DNA of 8,389 nt, taken from positions 1-8,389 of the forward strand of contig CAMCEP010000111.1 in assembly GCA_945873675.1 (NCBI GenBank), written 5' to 3'. Both the position numbers and the translations under genes were made by a program. Under the pieces are notes generated by a model. The model made no database searches and was not told the origin of the DNA. It was given only the letters and a program-made list of their open reading frames with translations. The DNA is from Asaia bogorensis (GTDB lineage: Bacteria > Pseudomonadota > Alphaproteobacteria > Acetobacterales > Acetobacteraceae). Shown here piece by piece: positions 1 through 5,754 of the stretch; the stretch's first letter is position 1; each line of letters starts with the position of its first letter.

Positions 1-1380
1 GATCAGGGTTGGCACGGGCGAGCCGCGTGACAGCACGACTTTGAGTGCGAGCATGAGGCGTGAGAGTTCCCCGCCCGAGGCGATTTTTGCGAGTGGTCCT
101 GGTGTTTGCCCTGGGTTTGTCGCGACCAGGAAGGCCACGCGATCCTGCCCATCCGCGCCCCAGGCGGCTTCTTCGCGGGCGGTGATGTCTATCACCAGCC
201 GCGCGCGGTCCAGTTTCAGCGGTGGCAGTTCTTCGGCAAGCGCTTTTTCAAGCTCGGCGGCGGATTTGCGTCGCGTGGCGGAAAGCTTGCCGGCGGCGGC
301 GATGTAGCTGCTGCGTGCTTTTGCTTCGGCGGCTTCAAGCGTTGCGACTTCGCCTGCGCCGGCATCCAGCGCTTCCAGCCGGGCGCGTAGCCTGCCGAGC
401 AAGCTTGCCAGTTCCGAAACCGGTACGCTGTGTTTGCGCCCGCCGGCGCGCAGCGCGAAAAGGCGTTCTTCCACCTGTTCCAACCGGCGCGGATCGGGGC
501 CAGTTTCGCTCATTAACCGGGTTAGCAGCCCCTCTGCCTCGCTCAGCGCATCCTGCGCGGCGGCGAGCGCCTGGATGGCGGGCTGTGCTTCGTCATTGGG
601 TGGCGGCAGGCGTTCCAAGGCGCGCGCGGCTTCGCGGAGCGCACGCGCTGGGGAGGCTGCGCGGCGGTCGCGTGGCGTGAGTTCCCCAAGGGCTGCGGCA
701 ATCGCCTCGGCCCGGCGTTCGCCCTGTTGCAGCTTTTGGCGTTCGGCGGCCAGCGCATCTTCTTCGCCTTCTTCCGGGGCAAGGTCGGCCAATTCGCCAA
801 CGGCGTGGCGCAGCCATTCTTCTTCGCGCTGCGCGCTGGCGATGGCTTCGCGCGCGGCCGCCAGGCGGCGTGTGGCGTCGCGCCAGGCGGCCCAGGCGCT
901 GGCGGTGGCGCTGCGTTCGCCGTCCAAGGCGCCGAAAGCGTCCAGCAGCCCGGCATGTGTGGCGGGGTCCGCAAGGCCCACTTGTTCATGCTGGCCTTGC
1001 ACTTCCACCAGTGTCGCGCCCAGGCGCTTCAGCAGTGCGACGCTAACCGGCTGGTCATTGATGAAGGCGCGGGATTTGCCATCGGCTTGCAGCACGCGGC
1101 GCAGCACCAATTCATCCTCGGCGCTGATGCCTTGGTCGCGCAGAATATCGAAGCAGGGGTGATCAGCGCTGGGCAGGAAGGCCGCGGCAACACTGGCTTG
1201 CGCTTGCCCAGCGCGCACCAGCCCGGCTTCGGCGCGCTGACCAAGCGCCAAGCCAAGACTATCCAGCAAAATGGATTTGCCGGCGCCGGTTTCGCCTGTC
1301 AGCACCGCAAGCCCAGCGTCAAAACTCAGGTCGAGCTTTTCAATCAACACCACATCGCGAATGGCCAGAGAGGCGAGCAT
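1..1380 (-). CDS. recN: DNA repair ATPase RecN, 3' end cut by window edge
   Basis: RecN is an SMC-like ATPase of double-strand-break repair; it acts on DNA ends in the nucleoid with RecA. The first 460 residues are visible, read from ATG at 1380. The start MLASLAIRDVVLIEKLDLSF is the usual RecN N-terminus. The Walker A loop GETGAGKS lies at residues 29-36, followed by ILLDSLGLALGQRA. The Ala/Glu/Arg-rich middle, about residues 150-400, fits the coiled-coil arms. The ABC signature SGGELSRLMLALK is at about 435-447. The frame leaves the window at PVPTLI, just before the expected Walker B aspartate and D-loop; with E. coli RecN at 553 residues, roughly 90-100 residues are missing. No frameshift or internal stop was seen. 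The gene begins 18 bp after the bamD stop and is probably cotranscribed with it. The Shine-Dalgarno is weak (GGGG about 11 nt upstream) and sits in a possible hairpin. Identification is firm; only the C-terminus is unseen. Confidence 0.96.
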   Translation of the reverse strand, partial: MLASLAIRDVVLIEKLDLSFDAGLAVLTGETGAGKSILLDSLGLALGQRAEAGLVRAGQAQASVAAAFLPSADHPCFDILRDQGISAEDELVLRRVLQADGKSRAFINDQPVSVALLKRLGATLVEVQGQHEQVGLADPATHAGLLDAFGALDGERSATASAWAAWRDATRRLAAAREAIASAQREEEWLRHAVGELADLAPEEGEEDALAAERQKLQQGERRAEAIAAALGELTPRDRRAASPARALREAARALERLPPPNDEAQPAIQALAAAQDALSEAEGLLTRLMSETGPDPRRLEQVEERLFALRAGGRKHSVPVSELASLLGRLRARLEALDAGAGEVATLEAAEAKARSSYIAAAGKLSATRRKSAAELEKALAEELPPLKLDRARLVIDITAREEAAWGADGQDRVAFLVATNPGQTPGPLAKIASGGELSRLMLALKVVLSRGSPVPTLI

Positions 1381-1400
1381 CGGCGCGCCGCCCCGTGCTC
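1375..1400 (-). promoter_or_regulatory. Possible hairpin over recN translation start (coupling to bamD)
   Basis: On the minus-strand transcript, GAGCA (1400-1396) can pair with UGCUC (1379-1375). With the A of the recN AUG bulged, CGG (1395-1393) then pairs with CCG (1383-1381), giving eight pairs and a 9-nt GC-rich loop. The stem would cover the recN start codon and part of the GGGG ribosome-binding site. It begins inside the bamD UGA stop codon, so a ribosome finishing bamD would open it. The loop side also contains the perfect palindrome CGGCGCGCCG (1381-1390). Pairing was found by eye; stability and function are inferred. Confidence 0.35.
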
Positions 1401-2241
1401 AGAAAATCTTGTTCAGCATCCGGCTGACAAAGCCGGAACGCTCACCACGGGCTTCTGCACCGGCGGCCACCAACAGCGCGTAGCTATCGGCATACCAATC
1501 GCTGCCGGGGTAGTTATAGCCAAGCACGGCCGCGTTGCGGCGCGCTTCTTCGGTCAGGCCAAGGTTCAGGTAGATTTCTACCAGCCGATGCAAAGCTTCG
1601 GGGACGTGGTTCGTGGTCTGGAAATCCTCCACCACGCGGCGATAGCGGCCAATGGCGGCCTGATGCAGACCCTGGCGCTGATAGAAGCGGCCAACGGTCA
1701 TTTCCTTGCCGGCCAGGTGGTCTCGGCCAAGGTCAATCTTTAGCCGCGCATCACGCGCATAGGCGCTATCGGGGAAGCGGTTGATGACTTCCTGCAAGGA
1801 CGCCATCGCGATGGTGGTCTGGCGCTGGTCGCGCTGCGCATCGGTGATTTGTTCATATTGGCAAAGCGCGCGCAGGTAATAGGCATAGGCAATGTCGCGA
1901 TGGGATGGGTGCAGCTGAATGAAGCGATCCAAAGCGCCGATCGCTTCCGTGTAGCGATTGCGCAGATATTCCGTATAGGCCGCCATCAGTTTGGCGCTGG
2001 TGGACCAGGTGGAATAGGGGTGCTCACGCTCGATCGAATCAAAATACTCGACCGCGCGGGCATAGCTGCGCGCGCGCAGATTCTGCATGCCAAGGGCATA
2101 GAGCTGCTGCGGTTCCTCATCCGCCGCATTGGCGGTCACGCGTCGGGTGAGCGACGGGTCCGCACCGGTGGTGTTCGTTGAGCTTGAACTACCACAAGCG
2201 GCGAGGGTCAGAAGCAGAGCTATCGGCAGGAAGCGGCGCAT
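1399..2241 (-). CDS. bamD: Outer membrane protein assembly factor BamD (lipoprotein)
   Basis: BamD is the essential lipoprotein of the BAM complex, on the periplasmic face of the outer membrane, and works with BamA to fold beta-barrel proteins. From ATG at 2241 the protein has 280 residues, close to the usual 240-290. It starts MRRFLPIALLLTLAAC, a short signal peptide with lipobox LAAC and lipidated Cys16, followed by a Ser/Thr-rich linker. TPR-like helices follow at about residues 47-75 (LYALGMQNLRARSYARAVEY), 85-132 (including HPSHRDIAYAYYLRALCQYE) and 184-250. The pattern of FDSIEREHPYS followed by KLMAAYTEYLR is typical of BamD/ComL. An in-frame TTG at 2313 would add 24 residues, but the lipoprotein signal argues for 2241. 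The gene lies 82 bp after lpxC and 18 bp before recN, the standard alphaproteobacterial order. Its Shine-Dalgarno is poor (GGGA with a 3-nt spacer). Confidence 0.93.
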   Translation of the reverse strand: MRRFLPIALLLTLAACGSSSSTNTTGADPSLTRRVTANAADEEPQQLYALGMQNLRARSYARAVEYFDSIEREHPYSTWSTSAKLMAAYTEYLRNRYTEAIGALDRFIQLHPSHRDIAYAYYLRALCQYEQITDAQRDQRQTTIAMASLQEVINRFPDSAYARDARLKIDLGRDHLAGKEMTVGRFYQRQGLHQAAIGRYRRVVEDFQTTNHVPEALHRLVEIYLNLGLTEEARRNAAVLGYNYPGSDWYADSYALLVAAGAEARGERSGFVSRMLNKIF

Positions 2242-2323
2242 GAATCCCGGTTCAACAGAAAGACAGCTTTGATATAGGGCAGAATGGCCTCGGGTGAAAT
2301 CACCTGTAGCCAAAGATGCACAT

Positions 2324-3253
2324 TCAGGCGAAGGCAGGGGCCTTTTCCTTGGCCGGGGTGGCAGCGCTGCCCACCCAGCGCCAAGCGCTGGGGTCGGCGA
2401 AAAGCGCGCGCAACACTTGGTTGTTCAGCGCATGGCCGGACCGGCTGCCGATGAAGCGGGCGCGGAGTGGTGCGCCAGCCAGGGCAAGGTCGCCCACCAT
2501 ATCCAGCATCTTGTGGCGGATGAATTCATCCGCATGGCGCAGCCCGCCGGGGTTCAGAATGGTCATGCCATCCACCACCACGGCATTGTCCAGGCTGCCA
2601 CCAAGGGCAAGGCCGGCTTCATGCAGGCGCGCGACATCTTCCTTAAGGCCAAAAGTGCGGGAATCCGCCACATTGGCCCGGAAGGCTTCGGCCGTGAGGC
2701 GGAAATTCAGCGACTGATAGCCGATGGCCGTATTGGGGTAGTCAATTTCCACCATGGCATCGAAGGCCAGTTCGGCATTCGGGCGCAATTCGGCGAAGGC
2801 GCCTTGAGCATCTTCCACGCGAACCGGGCGCAGCACTTCGATCATCTGGCGCGGGGCGGCGCTGGTTGCGATACCGGCGCAATCAATCAGGAACAGGAAG
2901 GGCGCGGCGGAGCCATCCAGGATGGGAATTTCCGGCCCATCCACTTCAATGATGGCATCATCAATGCCCGCACCCGCAAGGGCCGCCATGATGTGTTCAA
3001 TCGTGCCGATGCGCGCTGTCGGCGCGGTGGGCGCCGTCACGGTGGTGCAAAGCCGCGTATCGGTCACGAAATCGAAGCGGGCTGGGATATCCACGCCAAG
3101 ATCGGTGCGGCGGAACTGAATACCGGCACCGGCGGCGCCGGGATGCAGCGTGAGGGAGATCCGACGGCCAGAATGCAGCCCATCACCCACACAGCCAATC
3201 GAGGCCTTGAGGGTCTTGCGCCGACCATGTTCCGCAGGAAGAAAACCGTCCAT
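2324..3253 (-). CDS. lpxC: UDP-3-O-acyl-N-acetylglucosamine deacetylase LpxC
   Basis: LpxC is the cytoplasmic zinc deacetylase that makes the committed step of lipid A synthesis, removing acetate from UDP-3-O-acyl-GlcNAc. From ATG at 3253 it has 309 residues, the normal length. The N-terminal GCVGDGLHSGRRISLTLHPG matches the family's early conserved block. The zinc ligands are visible as His87 in TIEHIMAAL and His247 and Asp251 in RHKMLDMVGD. Glu86 is the expected general base and His274 in SGHALNN the expected catalytic histidine. DGPEIPILDGSAAPF and ADSRTFGLKEDV are further conserved stretches. A GTG one codon upstream (3256) is in frame, but GAAGGG gives better ribosome-binding spacing to the ATG. 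In many alphaproteobacteria ftsZ lies directly upstream; here it does not. A 185-bp AT-rich gap upstream suggests its own promoter. All key residues are present, so an active enzyme is expected. Confidence 0.97.
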   Translation of the reverse strand: MDGFLPAEHGRRKTLKASIGCVGDGLHSGRRISLTLHPGAAGAGIQFRRTDLGVDIPARFDFVTDTRLCTTVTAPTAPTARIGTIEHIMAALAGAGIDDAIIEVDGPEIPILDGSAAPFLFLIDCAGIATSAAPRQMIEVLRPVRVEDAQGAFAELRPNAELAFDAMVEIDYPNTAIGYQSLNFRLTAEAFRANVADSRTFGLKEDVARLHEAGLALGGSLDNAVVVDGMTILNPGGLRHADEFIRHKMLDMVGDLALAGAPLRARFIGSRSGHALNNQVLRALFADPSAWRWVGSAATPAKEKAPAFA

Positions 3254-3438
3254 CACACCCTTCGATTCTGGGCTGAAAGTCGCGCGGGAGACGCTTCCCT
3301 AATCAACCCAGTGTTACTTTCCCATGATGATCCGGCAAAAGCGATTCAAGCCTTGTTTCTGCATGTTTCACTATAACCATCTGATTTAATTGAATTGCTG
3401 CGATGCAAAACTGGGCAAAATCAAGGCAGCCAGCCGGA
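3254..3438. other. AT-rich intergenic region upstream of lpxC
   Basis: This non-coding gap separates the phosphatase gene from lpxC. By hand count, 3301-3420 is about 40% G+C (48 of 120), far below the surrounding genes. It probably holds the lpxC promoter: on the minus strand TATAGT at 3375-3370 matches the -10 consensus at five of six positions, but no convincing -35 element lies 16-18 bp upstream. If used, it would give a leader of about 110 nt. No intrinsic terminator with a T-run was found after the phosphatase gene, and no RNA gene was recognised. Confidence 0.5.
3370..3375 (-). promoter_or_regulatory. Candidate -10 element for lpxC
   Basis: TATAGT on the minus strand (3375 down to 3370) matches TATAAT at five of six positions and lies in the AT-rich gap before lpxC. 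No clear TTGACA-like partner is present at 16-18 bp, so this is a weak single-element call. Confidence 0.25.
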
Positions 3439-4083
3439 TCACTCCCGCCGCAGTACCTGATCCACCAGGCGGTCCGCCCAGGGGTTGCTGGAAAAACTCT
3501 CCCGCAACTTGGCCTCGGAATAGGTGTCGCGCAACCAATCCAGGAAGGGGGTTTCGGGATTGACGCGCTGGAAGGCGGCGAAGCTTTTGAAGAAAGCGTC
3601 CAGAATCCCAGTGCGTGATGCCGCTATATGGCCATGGCGCAGTGAAAGCTGGGCCAGCGCTTCCTGCGCCGGGCGCCCTTGCAGCAAAAGCCAGATGCCA
3701 GCTGCAAGCCCGGTGCGATCAGCCCCCGATTTGCAATGGATGAGCGCCGGTTCCTTCATATCCTGGAAAATCCCGGCGAGCCTCAAGATGCGGTCCTTAT
3801 GCGGTGCGCCGCGGCTTTCGAAAGGTGCGTCTATATGCGTGAGGCCAAGCCGCGCGGCTTCGGCCCGGCTGAGTGCATCCGCGCCGCAATCGGCGCGGTT
3901 GCCGCGCAGATTGATGATGGTGCGGATGCCATGGCGCCGCGCCGCCTGGCGCAATTGCCAGGGCAGCGGGTGGTTGGACCGGTAAAGCCGCCCTGGCGCC
4001 ACCACGCCCCAATTCCGCCAACCCAGGCGCAGGATGGCGTGGTCAATGAAAAGCGCATTGCCCCAGGCGGCGTTGGGCGTCAC
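3439..4083 (-). CDS. Cysteine-based protein tyrosine / dual-specificity phosphatase
   Basis: This is a 214-residue cysteine-dependent phosphatase. The P-loop HCKSGADRTG (residues 116-125) supplies the nucleophile Cys117 and the phosphate-binding Arg123, matching CX5R. The N-terminal GRLYRSNHP and IRTIINLRG blocks are typical of the atypical dual-specificity group that includes Siw14/PFA-DSP-like enzymes, so the substrate could be phosphoprotein, a phosphoinositide, an inositol polyphosphate or a sugar phosphate. Asp85, in THIDAPF, is a candidate general acid. There is no signal peptide, so it is probably cytoplasmic. The start is GTG at 4083, since an in-frame stop lies three codons upstream and no internal ATG precedes the conserved core. 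It begins 6 bp after the binding-protein stop, in the same frame, implying cotranscription. The Shine-Dalgarno is weak. The family is secure; the substrate and any link to the upstream transporter component are unknown. Confidence 0.85.
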   Translation of the reverse strand: MTPNAAWGNALFIDHAILRLGWRNWGVVAPGRLYRSNHPLPWQLRQAARRHGIRTIINLRGNRADCGADALSRAEAARLGLTHIDAPFESRGAPHKDRILRLAGIFQDMKEPALIHCKSGADRTGLAAGIWLLLQGRPAQEALAQLSLRHGHIAASRTGILDAFFKSFAAFQRVNPETPFLDWLRDTYSEAKLRESFSSNPWADRLVDQVLRRE

Positions 4084-4089
4084 GCGCCG

Positions 4090-5061
4090 CTATTCCAGCC
4101 GCGCACCCGAAATCCGTACCGCTTCCTGCCACATGGGCCGTTCACGCTGGGCACGGGCGATCATGTCTTCCGGGGTGGACCACACGGCCTCGGCCCCTAC
4201 ACGCAGGAAGCGTTCCTTCACGGCGGGGTCGGCCACAATGCGCCGAAGTGCCGCGCTGACGCGTTCAATCGCCACACGCGGTGTGCCGGCCGGGAAGACA
4301 AAACCCTGCCAGGAGGAAACGACGAAATCGGCTAAGCCGGCCTCGGCCATTGTGGGCACATCCGGCATGGTCGGCCAGCGCGTAGCAGAGGTCACAGCCA
4401 ATGCCCGCATGCGCCCTTCCTGAATGACCGGCACATAGGAAGCGAGGTTATCCAAAGCCGAATCAAGATCACCCGACAGCATGGCGGGGATGATCTGCGC
4501 CGCGCCGCGGAAGGGCACATGGGTGCCTTCCACATTGACGCGCCCAGCGAAAAGCGCGCCGGTCAAATGCCCCGTGGTGCCAACGCCGGGCGAGCCGTAG
4601 GTAAAGCCGCCCCGCTTGGCGCGCACCCAGGCAGTAAAATCCGCGAGGCTCCGCGATGGATTATGCTGCGAGGAGACCACGACAACATTGGGCAAATCCC
4701 AGGCGATCCCAACCGGCACCAAATCCCGCGCTGGGTTATAGGGCAGGCGGGCATAAAGGAAGTTGTTGATCACCAAATGCCCGACGGACGCGATGCCCAT
4801 GGTGTAGCCATCCGGCGCTGCCTTGGCGGTGGCATCAATGCCGATATTCCCGCCTGCGCCAGGGCGGTTTTCGATGATGAAATTCTGCCCCAGGATTGGC
4901 TGCATCAATTCACAATAAATCCGCACCAGCACATCGGTGGACCCGCCCGGCGGCCAGGGCACAATCACGCGCACCGGGCGCGCGGGCCATTCGCCCTGGG
5001 CGCGGGCGATGGAGGGGGTCGCGAGCAAGGCGGCGGCCAGCAGGGGGCGGCGCGTGATCAT
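4090..5061 (-). CDS. Tripartite tricarboxylate transporter substrate-binding protein (TctC/Bug family)
   Basis: Periplasmic solute-binding protein of the Bug/TctC family, which captures small carboxylates or related ligands for TctA/TctB-type transporters. From ATG at 5061 it has 323 residues, typical for the family. MITRRPLLAAALLATPSIARAQ is a signal peptide with a likely cut after ARA; the Arg-Arg pair makes Tat export possible. Family motifs in order are VIVPWPPGGSTD (about 32-43), ENRPGAGGNIG (64-74), YGSPGVGTTGHLTGALFA (155-172), HVPFRGAAQ (181-189) and LAVTSATRWPTMPDVPTMAE (221-240). GGAG with an 8-nt spacer supports this start. The frame stays open 214 codons further upstream, but that extension runs antisense to the MarR gene and has no coding character. 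No tctA or tctB is nearby, so it is an orphan receptor, common in this family. The ligand cannot be read from sequence. It is divergent from the regulatory operon and followed closely by the phosphatase gene. Confidence 0.93.
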   Translation of the reverse strand: MITRRPLLAAALLATPSIARAQGEWPARPVRVIVPWPPGGSTDVLVRIYCELMQPILGQNFIIENRPGAGGNIGIDATAKAAPDGYTMGIASVGHLVINNFLYARLPYNPARDLVPVGIAWDLPNVVVVSSQHNPSRSLADFTAWVRAKRGGFTYGSPGVGTTGHLTGALFAGRVNVEGTHVPFRGAAQIIPAMLSGDLDSALDNLASYVPVIQEGRMRALAVTSATRWPTMPDVPTMAEAGLADFVVSSWQGFVFPAGTPRVAIERVSAALRRIVADPAVKERFLRVGAEAVWSTPEDMIARAQRERPMWQEAVRISGARLE

Positions 5062-5066
5062 GGTTG

Positions 5067-5073
5067 TTTCTCC
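5067..5073 (-). promoter_or_regulatory. Ribosome-binding site fixing the TctC-family gene start
   Basis: GGAGAAA on the minus strand (5073-5067) has its GGAG core 8 nt from ATG at 5061. It decides for the short form with a signal peptide rather than the 214-codon longer open frame. Confidence 0.75.
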
Positions 5074-5091
5074 GGCAAAGATATCAGAGGC

Positions 5092-5120
5092 CATATAGAG
5101 ACGCGGTTGCAGCCTTGCAA
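5092..5120 (-). promoter_or_regulatory. Candidate promoter of the binding protein-phosphatase operon
   Basis: On the minus strand, TTGCAA (5120-5115) is followed after 17 bp by TATATG (5097-5092); each matches the sigma-70-type consensus at four of six positions. Transcription would begin near 5085, leaving a leader of about 24 nt containing the GGAG ribosome-binding site. An alternative -35, TTGACG at 5171-5166, has only a poor -10 (CAATGC). Read by eye, not tested. Confidence 0.35.
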
Positions 5121-5145
5121 AGCGCGGGGTTTCGCGCGTTTCGCA

Positions 5146-5175
5146 TTGGACAGGGGCGCCGAATGCGTCAATACT
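5146..5175 (+). promoter_or_regulatory. Candidate promoter of the petP-petR-kinase operon
   Basis: TTGGAC (5146-5151) and AATACT (5170-5175) are separated by 18 bp and match the sigma-70-type hexamers at three and four of six positions. Transcription would begin near 5182, leaving a leader of under 20 nt before ATG at 5200, or an almost leaderless message if ATG at 5185 is used. The promoter lies within the inverted repeat, consistent with repression. Weak matches, so only a candidate. Confidence 0.3.
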
Positions 5176-5184
5176 CCTGTCCAA
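5146..5184. repeat. Perfect 9-bp inverted repeat, candidate operator
   Basis: TTGGACAGG (5146-5154) and CCTGTCCAA (5176-5184) are exact reverse complements separated by 21 bp. Their centres are 30 bp apart, about three helical turns, so two protein dimers or a looped complex could bind one DNA face. The left arm covers a possible -35 of the MarR gene; the right arm lies just after a possible -10 and ends one base before its first in-frame ATG. From the other side, the element sits about 26 bp upstream of the candidate -35 of the divergent operon, where an activator could act. Candidate binders are the adjacent PetP-like or PetR-like proteins. The repeat is seen directly; the operator role is inferred. 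Confidence 0.5.
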
Positions 5185-5199
5185 ATGGGGATGCGGGAA

Positions 5200-5754
5200 A
5201 TGCCGACACGGGGCAGCACCAATATTGCTGAATTGGCCGAGGCGCGCGCCCTGCCGGCTGGGCGCAATCTGCTGTTCTTGCGGGAAGAAGAACTCCGCCT
5301 TGCCCAGGATTTGCTGTTCTTCGGCTATCGCGATTTCACCGCCGGCGCGGATGAAATTCTGGCTACGCTCGATATGGGGCGGGCGCATCATCGCGTGCTG
5401 CATTTTGTGGGACGCCGCCCGGGGATCACGGTTGGCGAATTGCTTGGCATTCTTGGCATCACCAAACAAAGCCTGGGGCGCGTGCTGCAACCGCTGATGA
5501 GCGATGGCTATGTGGTGCAGGCGCCGGGCGAAAGCGACCGGCGGCAAAGGCGCTTGACGCTCACCGAAAAGGGTATGGCGCTGGAACGCCGCCTTTTTGA
5601 ACGCCAGCGAGAGACCGTGATGCGCGCCTATCGCGAAGCGGGCCCCGCCGCGGTGGAAGGCTTTCGCCGCGTCATGCGAGGGCTGATGGGCGAAGATGCG
5701 CAAGCGAGCCTCGCGCGGCTGGAAGGGCCAGAGCCAGAGGGCAACAGACGATGA
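5200..5754 (+). CDS. petP: MarR-family transcriptional regulator, PetP-like
   Basis: A 184-residue winged-helix regulator of the MarR family. Early residues FLREEELRLAQDLLFFGYRD and GRAHHRVLHFVGRRPGITV form the dimerisation helices leading into the HTH. The recognition region is GELLGILGITKQSLGRVLQP, about residues 83-102. The wing follows at about 103-124 (DRRQRRLTLTEKG), with the usual C-terminal helices after it. The sequence pattern and its position directly before an OmpR-type regulator recall PetP of Rhodobacter capsulatus; that symbol is from memory of the family. Three in-frame ATGs (5185, 5191, 5200) are possible. The last has GGGGA at proper spacing, the first has no Shine-Dalgarno, and the second directly abuts the G-run. 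The stop overlaps the next start as ATGA, implying translational coupling. Divergence from the binding-protein gene, with an inverted repeat between, suggests autoregulation and control of that operon. The effector is unknown. Confidence 0.88.
   Translation: MPTRGSTNIAELAEARALPAGRNLLFLREEELRLAQDLLFFGYRDFTAGADEILATLDMGRAHHRVLHFVGRRPGITVGELLGILGITKQSLGRVLQPLMSDGYVVQAPGESDRRQRRLTLTEKGMALERRLFERQRETVMRAYREAGPAAVEGFRRVMRGLMGEDAQASLARLEGPEPEGNRR

Noticed and set aside
1381..1390. Perfect 10-bp palindrome CGGCGCGCCG as a protein-binding operator.
   Set aside because: It lies between the bamD stop and recN start inside an operon, and GC palindromes arise often here; the larger hairpin is the better reading.
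727..1743. A 338-codon plus-strand open frame.
   Set aside because: It is a shadow opposite recN and bamD, both of which have clear family motifs on the minus strand.
2293..2304. Short palindrome-like GGTGAAATCACC between lpxC and bamD as a terminator or operator.
   Set aside because: The stem is only 4-5 bp with almost no loop and no T-run; chance is likely in an 82-bp gap.
2294..3376. A 360-codon plus-strand open frame.
   Set aside because: It lies opposite lpxC, whose catalytic residues are all visible on the minus strand.
4519..5199. Long open frame upstream of and in frame with the MarR gene on the plus strand.
   Set aside because: It is antisense to the TctC-family gene, has no recognisable protein motifs, and reflects the lack of stops in high-GC DNA; MarR homology begins only after about 5200.
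5062..5703. 214-codon N-terminal extension of the TctC-family frame on the minus strand.
   Set aside because: It is antisense to the MarR gene, and a signal peptide with a good ribosome-binding site marks the true start at 5061.
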